From contig FMBT01000295.1 of the NCBI GenBank assembly GCA_900095095.1, positions 310,001-374,000 on the forward strand: DNA of 64,000 nucleotides, given 5' to 3'. Position 1 is the first letter of the stretch; each line of letters begins with the position of its first letter. A program made the translations under genes and the position numbers. The DNA comes from Fragilariopsis cylindrus CCMP1102. Taxonomy: Eukaryota; Bacillariophyta; Bacillariophyceae; Bacillariales; Bacillariaceae. This document shows positions 53,831 through 64,000 of this stretch, piece by piece. The notes beneath the pieces were generated by a model. The model saw only the letters and a program-made list of their open reading frames with translations, ran no database searches and was not told where the DNA came from.

Positions 53831-54165
53831 TGAAAGGCTCTGTAGATGTCTGAAACTTTCTTTTTCCATTGGAACTTTTCTGGGTGATGATTTTGAAGTA
53901 GTGCTATTCAATGTTAAATATCAACTGTGATCATGTTTCATTGGTTATTTTGAGGTTTATTTGCTTGTTTGTTGACTGAAATTGTCGTTGCTAATCAAGA
54001 ATACATGCAATTTGGCCTATCTAGACCAAAGGCATAGAAGATTGATAGGTTGCATTCCACAAATATAAATGGCAAGAAAAAATAACTACTATAAAATAAT
54101 AATATCACGGTCTCTACATTTTTAAGCTACAAGTCCTATCGTTCCTCCTCATCAATTCCCATTTT
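53831..54165. other. Intergenic
   Basis: Nothing recognised between the decayed fragment and the next gene. Confidence 0.3.
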
Positions 54166-55900
54166 CTATTCCGAATGTACAAGATCCATATTTTGACCAT
54201 TGAATAGGATACTATCAATATCGAAAGGGCTATCAACCGTCCCATTGGACACAGTTGCTTGTATAACACGAATCTCGTCGCTTCTATTATTTTTCGCAAG
54301 TAATGGACCATTATTTGTTATCGGTGGTTTATAGGATGGATTGCTATCGTTCGACACAGTCCATGATTCTTCTGGGTCAGGATTCATTTGTGTGCTCTGT
54401 TGCAATGACGATGCTACTGAATATTCCCTAATCGATTGCATTTCCTTCTCCTTCTCCTTCTTCTCCTGCACATGCACCTGCACCTGCTCCTCATCGTTGA
54501 ACCTAAGTTCATTGTCCTCCCTTTCTTCCGAATTTCTTGTCTCGACTACATCGGGCTCAGAATTTGGAATGAACATCGTCGCTTTGTTTTTCGTCAAAGA
54601 ATTCAAAAAGTCATTTCGAATCGCCTCCCTATCGACTCTCCAGGCCCTTCTTCTACCTGCAAGGGTCTTGATATTTGATAAAACATTGTCAACTTCATTT
54701 TCGTTGATCACGCAATTTCCATTATTGTCTCTTCGTAGCATTTCAGTCATCAGTGCCTGAATTTTACTTGCCGCTAAATTCGCCTGTGTGAGTATAAATG
54801 AAAAGAATTGAACACAATGAAATCGTTGAGAAATTTAGAGGTTAATAATTAACACAACGATCGCTACAGGTATTATTCAAGGTATAAGATCGCGTTCACG
54901 AAAGTTATCCCCTCACCATGATTGTTTGTTGAAGGGCCGCATTCTTCTTCGACGAATGTTTCATCTGTGTTATATCTTTATCACCACGTTTACAAATATC
55001 TTCAAAGCGTTCTTCAACAACTGAAAGTCTATGATATTATTACAAATTATATTGCGAAATATGGATTACTTGATGAGTGGGTTACATTAGAATACAATGT
55101 AAACACAACATAATCCAAGCATTTATTAATATGGTATACCTTTCCATAAATATGTATCACTTTACTTTACTTTACTAACCTGTATTCTTGTCGTTGCATT
55201 CTACTAACTGCACTTTTTAGCTGGACACTTTCCATTGCAAGTGTATTCGCCTCCACACGAAGTTTGTTCGTTCTTTTTCGGAGTGCTTTATTGTTAGGTA
55301 ATAAGTATGTATGCATATATATATATATATATATATATATAGTATATATACAATATGCATTGTAATGTGTTTGTGCGGTAATACAAGTTAATTCAAGAAA
55401 AGAAAAAGGAATGATGTTGCGTTAGAGCACAATTATGACAAAGCTATATATGTACGGATAATTTGTCATATCATATCGGAAGTTCTGTAGATTGTGAACT
55501 TACATGGTAGCAATTGTATAGACATTTGTTCGTTTATAATATATGGTACCATTATCAATGGAAAACAAAAACTGAAGCAGACAATGATACTTGATCCGTA
55601 AAGTACCGCCAAAAATGATACCATCAGCCAAGTTAATGCCCCCAATCCAGCTGGAGAGGTAAGTGCAAATGCCAAATCTTCATAATACTCACGATCATAT
55701 TTCTGATGATGATGTTTCGCATGGTTGTTGTTGTTGTTGTTGCTGTTGTTGTTGTTGTTGCTTTTGTTTACACCGTCAAGGTTCGCATCGGCTAATGAAA
55801 GAGATATCGATGCTGTCTTTGATTGAACAGCGAAACTAGCTTCTGTCCCCTGATCATCGTAAACAGAATATCTTGAGTAATCTTCTTCAACACTAGCCAT
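54166..55900 (-). CDS. Membrane / coiled-coil protein of unknown family (4 exons)
   Basis: Exons: 55900-55504, 55285-55180, 55028-54917 and 54783-54166. All junctions have GT-AG ends and agree in frame, giving 410 residues. The first 90 residues are Ser- and Asn/His-rich. A conserved-looking DREYYEDLAFALTSP precedes two close membrane helices (ALTWLMVSFLAVLYGSSIIV and a Phe/Ile-rich one) at about residues 93-130. Exons 2-3 form a charged heptad-like region (RVEANTLAMESVQLKSAV, then SVVEERFEDICKRGDKDI). Exon 4 has LLRRDNNGNCVINENEVDNV, which resembles an EF-hand-like calcium loop (DNNGNCVINENE), followed by an acidic Glu/Lys tract. Intron 1 contains a (TA)n run (55313-55343). Function unknown. 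Confidence 0.7.
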
Positions 55901-56477
55901 AACTGCGGATTGATACTGTTGCTTATTATTAGAGCAACTGCTTTAGTGGGTGGACTTCTTATCGATCACCTGATGTGTCTTGTACTACTCGAAGTAGTAA
56001 TGCGTAGTACCGTAGTGGAGTTAATAGATGCTATTTTATTTATTCTTTTTCCAAAAAGTGAAGAAAAAAATATCAACCCTGCTCGTTGGCGATGCTTTTT
56101 CCAAACATACAGTAGATGAGTGCATAGTAATTTATTTAAAAATAGAAAGAGAGAAAGCAAAAAATGAGATAGGGTTAGGGATACAACGACATAAATTTTG
56201 ACCCTCCCCAAAATTACTCCGCAAGCAACACGACACAAAAAACTCTAAAAAAGCCCACGCACCGATAACAAATAAATGACTTGCAATTCGTGGACATCAA
56301 AAAGCCATACCGGTATGCCTTTTTGAATTTCACGACATCAAAACTTGACACAAAAACACAAACACACAAACACCAAATACTTTGAGAAGTTAACCGCAAT
56401 AGGATACAAGTATTGTAATTGAATTTATAGTATACGCTAGCAAGAAACCAGAAATCTGTAGCAAATCGGCAATAAAT
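55901..56477. other. Divergent upstream region
   Basis: 577 bases between the membrane protein and phosphomannose isomerase starts. Short frames here are not supported. Confidence 0.35.
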
Positions 56478-58475
56478 ATGAACGACGACGAGAATCATAA
56501 CGATAAATCATTGGATAATGGAACGACACACGACAACAATAACGTTAACACTAGGAAGTCGGTTGTTGGGTTAGTTCCTGTTGTGCAAGATTATGCTTGG
56601 GGGATACGTGGTATGGATTCTCGTGTGGCTCGTTACGCACTGGAAAATAAAGCATTAGCAGAAGTTGATCCCGATACACCATATGCTGAACTTTGGATCG
56701 GTACACATCCTAAGGGACCATCGCGGCTTAAGACGGGAGAATTACTTCAAGACGCAATCGGAGAAGAACTACCTTTCCTGTTTAAGGTTCTAAGTGCAGG
56801 AAAGGCACTTAGTATTCAAGCTCATCCCGATAAGGAAAATGCAGAACGACTAAATGATGAAAATCCATCAAAGTATGGAGATGCTAATCACAAACCTGAA
56901 ATGGCTATCGCATTGACTCCGTTCGAGGCTATGTGTGGATTCCGTAGACTGGAAGAAATATCCTTCTTGATCAAGAAACATCCAGAATTTGCAGCATGTA
57001 TTAGTCAGGACGCAAAATTAGCTGTATTCTTAGCGTCCGAAGCTCTTTCACAAAAGGATGCACTGCGAATGTTGTTTTCTAGTTTCATGAATTGCGATCC
57101 TGAAATTTCATCGAAACAATTAAAATTACTTTTATTTCGGCTGCAAGCGGAACAGTCTCGTTTTCACATACATCCACACGATGAACCTGCATGGTAAGTT
57201 ATATTTATAGCTCATAATAGATAAACAAGTTGGGTGTGTTTTTGGTTTTTCGGGGGGGGGGGGGGAAGATCTTGTACGCCTAGGGATTTGTGATTTTAGC
57301 AACACACACAATACTTGCTTCTTTATGTGCGGTGCAGCGTATGGCGTTCTTGTTTAATCGTATTTGTTCAGAAATAATATTTTTGTATCATTATGATACT
57401 ATATCGCACTGACAAATCTACGTCCTTTGCTTTGTATGTTTGTATTTATATATATATTAGGGAACGTAAGTGTTCCAGAGCTATTATGAGATTGGCTCAA
57501 CAGTTTCCAGATGATCCTGGAGCAATGGCGCCACTTTTCTTGAATTATCTATTAATTGCTCCTGGAGAGTCTTTCTTTATGGCTGGTAAGACACTTTTTA
57601 CCTTGTATCTTGTCTGGGGCTTGATAACTAATGTAGAATGGATCGTTTTGCGACGACCCTTCCATTTTTCTATTCTTATTTGTTGCTGAATTTGACTGTT
57701 TTTCTATTAATGCTCCTCTCTCTTCCTCTAAGCGAATGAACCACACGCATATGTTGCTGGAGAAATTATTGAATGTATGGCTTGCAGTGACAATGTGGTA
57801 CGTGTGAAAATACTTTTAATATTGTTACCATTCGGTGCACGTAAAATTATGTTATATTTGAATAGCAAGCTAACCTATTTTCTTTGTTCTCGATTATGCT
57901 AGGTCCGAGCTGGCTTGACCCCCAAATTTAAAGACGTCGATAATCTTGTAAATATGTTAACATACAGTATGGGAGGACCAACAATCGATGGAGGAGCGTA
58001 CTCAGCAGATAATCCTGATGTTATCCGATATTCTCCCCCGTGTCCCGAATTTGAAGTCATGATATTAACGGTTGATCCAGGAAAGGAATCGTTGTATAAA
58101 AATCCAGGAGTTCCTGTAATTATGATTGTTTTGGAAGGTTCTGGCTACATGGATGGGAAATTGTGTCGACCAGGAAGATCATATTATTGGCCCGCAAATG
58201 CAGATGATTTGCTATTTACTGTTGCCGCAGCTCGTCGAGGTGCAATGAAAGTTGCATTGGCGCATAAGAACCTACATTTGGATCGTCCTACTGCAGTTAA
58301 TCCTTTAGACTTTGGTGGTGCATCATCGAGAAACGTTCTTAGCGGCGGCTATCCGGCCTCTCCGCGGATGCCATACATGGGAATGGGTGGAGGAACCACT
58401 CCAGTCAGCCAGGATCGCAGTTTAATGGATGTTGAATCTACTATTAATACTATTAATGATATTCCTTTTATGTAG
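56478..58475 (+). CDS. Mannose-6-phosphate isomerase, type I (4 exons)
   Basis: Exons: 56478-57193, 57461-57585, 57733-57797 and 57903-58475, giving 492 residues with every junction in frame. Signature parts are VQDYAWGIRGMDSRVARYAL, ELWIGTHPKGPS, ALSIQAHPDKENAERLN (zinc ligands Gln and His), NHKPEMAIALTPFEA with the Glu ligand, and across exons 2-4 the NEPHAYVAGEIIECMA segment (His ligand) and SDNVVRAGLTPKFKDVDNL. The enzyme interconverts fructose-6-phosphate and mannose-6-phosphate, feeding GDP-mannose for N-glycans and cell-wall mannans. The first 30 residues are an Asn/Asp-rich extension. The C-terminal 50 residues (Gly/Ser/Pro-rich) exceed the usual family end. Intron 1 has a G14 homopolymer near 57251. 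No organelle signal is seen, so it is cytosolic. Confidence 0.95.
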
Positions 58476-59580
58476 GTGGGACATACGCCAATGCAAAATA
58501 TCGTTTGATAATATGAATGAACGAATGTGATAGTACATATCTAATAATGCGACTGTCATTAAATACAAGTTAGATTATTTGACATAAAAACTAGTTTCTG
58601 TTAGTGATATCTTCTAGTACAGTATTCAATTTATGATCGACACACACACACACACACATGCTGATGATGCTGAAATAGGATCGTGACTCCATGCTTTAAA
58701 ACGAAAGCAAAAGATTGTACAACGTGTTTACCACTCTGCAGCATTTGATTGTAGCATTGGCAACAGATAGAAGCTAAAAAATTGGCATGTACTTGTACAC
58801 TTTGGAAACCACATACAACAAAGATTTGTTCCAGCTGTACCAGATTTTTTACTTTGTGTATGTATGCTGCATTTGCTTTCCCCTCTACTAGAGTGCATAT
58901 TTTGCATTCAAGTATTGTGCATTTATCGCTATTTCGCACCATCTAGTAGACCACTATATTATACATAACAACAATATAGAGAGTCTCTTACTAGACAAGT
59001 GGTGTTATTCAGTCACTTTTAAATAATAAAGGCACCCTACTATTACCCCCTAGCTAAGAGAATGAATTAGGAAGGTAAATCGATAATCTTTGGCGTTTGC
59101 CCATTGATTGAAGTTTACTCCATGTCACAATAGGTACAACTATATGTTTAACTTATGTATATATCCAAATCCATTTGGTGGGGGGAATTCAAAGCTACTG
59201 CTACTAGATTTCAATAATATAATCAGACACGAAACTTACTTATCATACTTGCCTCAGTAGAACTATAAAAACATCTCTTGTTCCAAACAACGAAAACGTC
59301 TCTGATACATCATAAAGGAAGGAGTTCTAGAATGCAGCAAGAAAAGAGAAAAGGTTCCAACATAATGTTGATAAAGTCCTGTGTTCGTGTGTGCGTGTAG
59401 CGAAAAAGAATCTATATTACGTTATATATGTATATTATATATATATATCCGAACAGAAAATTGGTAACCGACGGTGTGACTTTGTTGTATTGTTTTAATT
59501 TCAATCACACCTTGTCATTATTTTCAGAGCAGTAGGAGAGAAAAAGTGAAAGAAATAAACAACCTTATTGATAGATTTAT
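58476..59580. other. Convergent intergenic region, no gene seen
   Basis: 1.1 kb, AT-rich, with a (CA)n run at 58638-58656 and a (TA) run near 59428-59447. The 103-codon minus frame at 58631-58942 starts inside the (CA)n tract and has no credible homology. Confidence 0.4.
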
Positions 59581-60358
59581 TTACTCTTTTTTCTTTGGGG
59601 CTTCTTTCTTTGCCTTTGGGGCTTCTTTCTTTGGGGCTTCTTCCTTTGGTGCCGCGCTGGGGTTGATCTTTTCGTATGCCTTTCCTAATTGCTTTGCGGA
59701 CGATTCAAGGAATTTATCATATCCAAGTGCACCAACAAGTTCATCTAATGCCTTATTTGTATCTTTGATATCATTTTCTTTGCAGAAGGCCGCAATTTTA
59801 AATTCAGCGGCCTCCTTTGTGAATGCTAACATCGTTTCTTCGGCCTTGGCCAAATCTAATGACACAGTGGATACGGCTTCGGCGAACCACGGTTCGTCAC
59901 CACCATCAGCGGCACCAGCCCATGAACTTTGTCCGACAGGTGATGTTCCTGGTACTCTCCAGTTATTTGGAGAAACAGCACCGAATTGTCCTTGACCACC
60001 ATCACCGACATCGGCAGTTACGTAATCATTTTTTGAACCAAAATCCAAATCATATTCTTCTGCGTTAAGAGCGGTGGCTGTGTTTAATTTTAGAGGGAAA
60101 ATAATTGCATTAGAAATAGGATGAAACAAAACAAAAAAAATCTACTGGTGAGAAACAAATGATTTTTCTCTCTGTGCTATTGTTGTTATTATTGTTGTTG
60201 TGGCCTCTCGTAGTTTCTGCTTGTACTAGCAACTTCTAACACAAACTAAATCAAAAAATAGTTAAAGCGATTAATTACATACATCTGGTGCCGAAGGTTG
60301 CCGGAGAAAAGGCAGAGACTGTGGTAGCAGTGACAATAAGAGCGGCGATGACCTTCAT
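59581..60358 (-). CDS. Plastid-targeted helical protein, family not recognised (2 exons)
   Basis: Exon 1 (60358-60283) encodes MKVIAALIVTATTVSAFSPA, a clear signal peptide plus the Ala-Phe motif of diatom plastid proteins. A 205-base intron (gtatgt...acag) leads to exon 2 (60077-59581), giving 190 residues. The mature part begins near ALNAEEYDLDFGSKND, has a Gly/Pro/Trp region (SPNNWRVPGTSPVGQSSW), then a helical domain (AVSTVSLDLAKAEETMLAF, then DTNKALDELVGALGYDKFL). It ends in a Lys/Glu/Ala/Pro tail with repeated KEAPK units. The size and helical core are comparable to extrinsic photosystem proteins such as Psb31, but I cannot match it to one. The tail could bind an acidic partner. Confidence 0.75.
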
Positions 60359-60677
60359 GGTGACTATATTTATTTATTTTGATTAGACTGATTGATGTAC
60401 AAAACACATGTAGTAGTGGGAGTAGTAGTTGTTCCATCAACAACAAGAACGATTCAAAACTTCTTCATAGCTCGGGCTCTACGATGGTGCGTAAAATCAC
60501 GTGTGTTATTCTTTATTGAAGTTATTAGAAAAGATCGGTAACGTTACAAAAAAGAAAATGAATGAAATGAATCACAAACATTCATCTCAGCGTCCGTACG
60601 CCCACCTGACGGCAGAAAAAGTTAGTCATGAGTATGAATCACTAGTGACGCACGGTAACAAAAATACACTCTTATGA
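60359..60677. promoter_or_regulatory. Shared divergent upstream region
   Basis: 319 bases separating the starts of the plastid protein and the histidine phosphatase. No specific motif recognised. Confidence 0.35.
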
Positions 60678-62037
60678 TTGTTTCGAGGAACAATCGAATC
60701 GCGATTATTTTTTTTGCTGGAATTCATAATTTTAAATTCAGCCTTCGTATTTCGTCTTCAGCCAAATACTAAATACTACTGTAGCATTTCTAGACTTCGT
60801 CGGAAAGGAGCATCTTCCCATACACATTACACAGTAGTAGCAAGAGAAGAAAAGCAGATCACGATGGCGATATTCAATTCAACTCTATTCCTGGTATCTC
60901 TGATGGTGTGTGTTCTGTCGCCAATAAAAGATCTCGAATCGTTTCTCATCGTATCATCGAACCACCAGAAAAGAACATCATCATCATCATCATTAGTACC
61001 ATCATCATCGTATATAACTAATACTCGTTGTTACTCAACAGCAGCAACGACATCGATTCCGACCGATGATGATATTGAGAAAGCAAGAAGTATGATGCCA
61101 GAAATAGTTGATAGAATGCCAGATCCATTCCCAAGCAAGAAGAATCTTAAACATAAATACTATATGCTAAGACATGGCCAATCGACAGCTAATATTGCTG
61201 AGATTATTTCGTCTTCACGATCACTTGCCTATTCTGATAAGCACGGACTCACATCAGTTGGATACGAACAGGGGAAAGAATCGGCAAATCAGCTTTTAGA
61301 TGTCTTAGAACAAGATATTATTCAAGCAGGACAAAAACAAAACAAAATTATTTTTATATCTTCACCCTTTGCTCGTGCTAAACAAACTGCCATAGCATGT
61401 ATAGATGGATTGATGAATAATAAAGACAATCAACAGAAAGTCGAAACGATGGGTCTCACCATTGAAAAAGATATAACATTCGAACATGGCCTAATGGAAC
61501 GATACTTTGGTCGATTAGACGACGATTCAATTTATACCTGTGAGTATTAAAAAAAAACGTTGGTATTATTTATGTTGCGATTTTTGATTGACTTTACTGA
61601 ACAAATTAATTGAAGCATGAATGCATGATCCTGCTTACCAGTTGTGTTTTTTTTTTGTGTATGTAGACGGATATGTGTGGCCGATGGATGCAATTAACGT
61701 AACACATACAGCATTCGATGTAGAATCTGTTGCTGCGGTTTGTACGAGACTTTCACAGGTTGTTGAACGATGTGAAGAAAAATATTGCGATGATGAGACG
61801 ATACAACATCATATTGTTTGGGTGAGTCATGCAGATGTACTTCAGATCGGACAACTCTACGCAGCTAATGCGGAGAACGTTGGACGATTTAGTTCTTATA
61901 GATTTAAAAATGGTGAGGTCCGTGCTGTGAAATTTACAACTGATTCGCTACCAGATCCTTCTCCATTGGAAGCACCTAAACGAGGGACTACTAGATATAC
62001 TGAATTGTCCGAAATAACGACGACAACATCGTCATGA
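60678..62037 (+). CDS. Histidine phosphatase (phosphoglycerate mutase-like), secretory leader (2 exons)
   Basis: Exon 1 is 60678-61539 and exon 2 is 61667-62037. The 127-base intron (gtgagt...gtag) splits a Tyr codon. The protein has 410 residues. The core starts near residue 160 with YYMLRHGQSTANIAEI (catalytic His in LRHGQ), then LTSVGYEQGKESANQLL, FISSPFARAKQTA and FEHGLMERYFGRLDD. Exon 2 brings the second His in HHIVWVSHADVLQIGQ. All core residues of histidine phosphatase clade 1 are therefore present. The substrate could be a sugar phosphate or a protein. The hydrophobic segment (MAIFNSTLFLVSLMVCVLS) at Met 60864 could be a signal peptide if that Met is used, making the protein 348 residues; which start is real is not decided. 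Confidence 0.85.
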
Positions 62038-62589
62038 TACAATACAGTACATTCTTGTCTGTATGCTAATGATAATAATAATAGTAATAATAATAATAAT
62101 AACAATAACAATAATAGTCTTTTTACCTTCTGTTGTGCATAACATTCGATCTCCTTTCAAAAATAATTTTGAAAGTTTATATAGAATGGTTGAAGCGCCC
62201 TCATTTATGCTAATTCATAGCGATTATCTTGTCAGCGTAGAGGATTAAATAACAAGTTTCCGATATCAAGGAGGGGAGTGTTGTCCGTCTGCAATTATTA
62301 TTATTCCATTTCAGGCAGGATGTACATCGGTGCAGAAATTATGAATTCCAATCAACTTATTACACGCATTTAATATGCCGCATGATAATATATCAGAATA
62401 TGAACCTGTCGAATTATGGCACGACAAGAAATATTACTAGGAATTCGACGTTGTTCTTCCGTTTCATCATTGTTTGTATAATATAGTAACCATCGCCGGC
62501 TTTTCCTCGTTCTTGACTGAACCGACCATAATTTGAGCGTGTTTGAGTTGCTCACTTTTTCATTGATACCCCAGAACACAAAATTGTCG
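62038..62589. other. Convergent intergenic region
   Basis: An AT-rich region with an (AAT)n-like run at 62070-62115. No gene seen. Confidence 0.35.
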
Positions 62590-64000
62590 TTATTCATGAC
62601 ACGGACAATGCTGTGATCCGATTTTAACAAATTTATGAGTATCACTTTTTATTCTTTTACGATTCTCCCGAGCTCTATTCGACTTTCGTACGTCACGGAA
62701 TGCATTGCTAACCTTAATTCGGGCAGTTTGTTCGTTGGCTGGTGCCCACCAGCCCCTTTTGTCTCTAACTAAGAATCGTCCACCACTCGCTTCTATGTCA
62801 ACTAGAACGTCGTTTGTGATACGTATCTTTTCTTGCACGCTAGTAGCATTATCATAATCGCCTAGTTTCGATTGTAACATTTCACGGTAGGCTACATTGC
62901 CAGGAAATTTATAAAAATGCATACCCCCGATGGCTAACACGTCCTTAGTCGAGGGACAGAATATCTCCTTGTTGGGACTTCCGTCTTGTTTGACGGCGAC
63001 GTCCTTCATTTGACGAAATGCGATCCATTTCTTTTGATTCTGAGTTTTAATAGTACCAGAATTCTTAATAGGAAGCTGATCTCCTGGTATACCATATCCC
63101 ATCATTTTATATTGAGCTTCTGTAACGGAGCCTTAGAAACGGAAAGAATACGTCAGAAAAAAAGTTAATTCCTCGTATATTTGGAGAACAATGGAAGCCA
63201 AATTAAATGATAGATCGATGATTAATCAAAGAAAGAAGAATTCTTACCATGATGTAATCGAGTTCGTACACGAACAGAAGGTGTTGAAGCTATTAAAAAC
63301 ATAGATCCAAGTGCACGAAACCAAGGTTTGTCTGGTAAACAAATATGACTTGCAGCAATTCGAATAGCAGTCGAATCTAACCATTCATAAATAAGTCGTT
63401 TTGCCTTCGGATCAGAAATTGTGGACGGATCGAAATTGATGGAAGGAAAAGAAATCATGACGAGACCACGCTTTTGACTTTCTACGTCTTCTGCTAGAAC
63501 TTGAAATAAATAGAGTAGGTTCTTCATCATCTACTCGATTAGTCAGGACATGATATAAGAAGAGCGATTTGTGAGTTGTGAGTCTGATTATAATAAGTAG
63601 AAATGATTGTAGGAATGACTCGAAAATGTGAAGTCTTCGCATATATTATGTAAACTCACAGTTTCTTCGTTTTTGATGAAATCTAATCCTAGAGGGCCGA
63701 TTCTGACGGCAATTCTTCTGCCACTTCGGTCTCGAAATGGCAACAGCTGTAAAGTACCAAGCTTTAGGATTTGAAGACCTTCTACATCAAGGTCGCTTAT
63801 GCGTATAGGTCGTGTCAGACCTACTGAGCCTAGATATCGATACAGAAGATTTAAATTCTTTACCATACGCTCCGCTGCTTTTTGTGGATTGAATTGTTCT
63901 GCCCTTAAAAATTTTAGACGGAATACTTCATCGTTTACAAATGTTGCTTCATTGCTTGCGGCTATTTCTTGGCATTTATCGTATGCTGGTTTGTCCTTTA
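62590..64000 (-). CDS. CRAL-TRIO-like protein with C-terminal DUF6824-like domain (5' partial, 3 exons seen)
   Basis: The gene enters from the right edge: the frame is open from about 63998 to the donor at 63659. Exons: 64000-63660, 63530-63248 and 63131-62590, with GT-AG introns of 129 and 116 bases and consistent frames. The visible 388 residues start with a CRAL-TRIO-N-like helix set (FRLKFLRAEQFNPQKAAERM), then QLLPFRDRSGRRIAVRIGPL, GLVMISFPSINFDPS and YGIPGDQLPI. The last 110 residues match the DUF6824 pattern: DVLAIGGMHFYKFPGNVAYR, a GGRFLVRDKRGWW core and RIKVSNAFRDVRKSNR. The first part is likely a lipid-binding fold. The second is a domain abundant in diatoms, usually attached to other domains, of uncertain role (possibly DNA-binding). 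The tail is basic and Cys/His-containing. Confidence 0.75.

Noticed and set aside
58631-58942. 103-codon minus-strand ORF with several Cys residues
   Set aside because: It starts within the (CA)n tract region and shows no ordered zinc-binding spacing or homology.
1-64000. tRNA or rRNA genes
   Set aside because: No cloverleaf with T-loop consensus and no rRNA core sequence was noticed by eye; a covariance-model scan could still find a divergent tRNA.

Overview
The window is nuclear DNA of a eukaryotic alga, most likely a diatom or a close stramenopile relative. Four things point there: short GT-AG introns (about 100-230 bases) that split otherwise compact genes; secreted or plastid-type N-termini with an Ala/Ser-Phe cleavage context (clearest at 60283-60358); a Ty1/copia element of the type common in diatoms; and a C-terminal domain on the last gene that looks like the diatom-rich DUF6824 family. 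Coding sequence is AT-rich with many in-frame Asn, Ser, Thr and Asp codon runs. The species call is inference.

Layout. 1-11625 holds host genes: an acidic ankyrin-repeat protein cut by the window start, a fibrillin-like protein, a J-domain-like protein with HPG in place of HPD, a 2-oxoglutarate/Fe(II) oxygenase, a DHHC palmitoyltransferase and a methyltransferase with a duplicated N-terminal module. A 519-base MITE-like element lies at 3508-4026.

11839-29329 is one nested transposon block. The outer element is a tyrosine-recombinase (DIRS-order) retrotransposon on the minus strand, framed by split direct repeats (204-base and 179-base pairs) of the PAT/Ngaro kind. It has taken two insertions: a 9.6 kb Ty1/copia element (19045-28639, plus strand, 804-base LTRs with one difference seen, TTCAA target duplication) and a 1.3 kb non-coding retroposon (12918-14202, 16-base target duplication). 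All three look recent.

29330-64000 is host genes again: a small predicted organellar protein, a plastid-type zinc-ribbon membrane protein, two unrecognised proteins, a polyprenyl diphosphate synthase, a T7-gp4/Twinkle-type primase-helicase, a secreted or membrane-anchored CE1/PHB-depolymerase-like esterase, a canonical HPD J-protein, an unrecognised secretory protein, a 127-residue [2Fe-2S] protein with a hidden second exon, a decayed gene, a four-exon membrane/coiled-coil protein, phosphomannose isomerase, an abundant-looking plastid protein, a histidine phosphatase, and a CRAL-TRIO-like/DUF6824-like fusion cut by the window end.

The host genes are a mixed housekeeping set and do not form one pathway. 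Several plausibly serve the plastid (fibrillin, polyprenyl synthase, zinc-ribbon protein, Fe-S protein, the 190-residue protein) or organelle DNA replication (primase-helicase). Exon joins were worked out by eye from splice sites and frame agreement. No tRNA, rRNA or CRISPR was seen.
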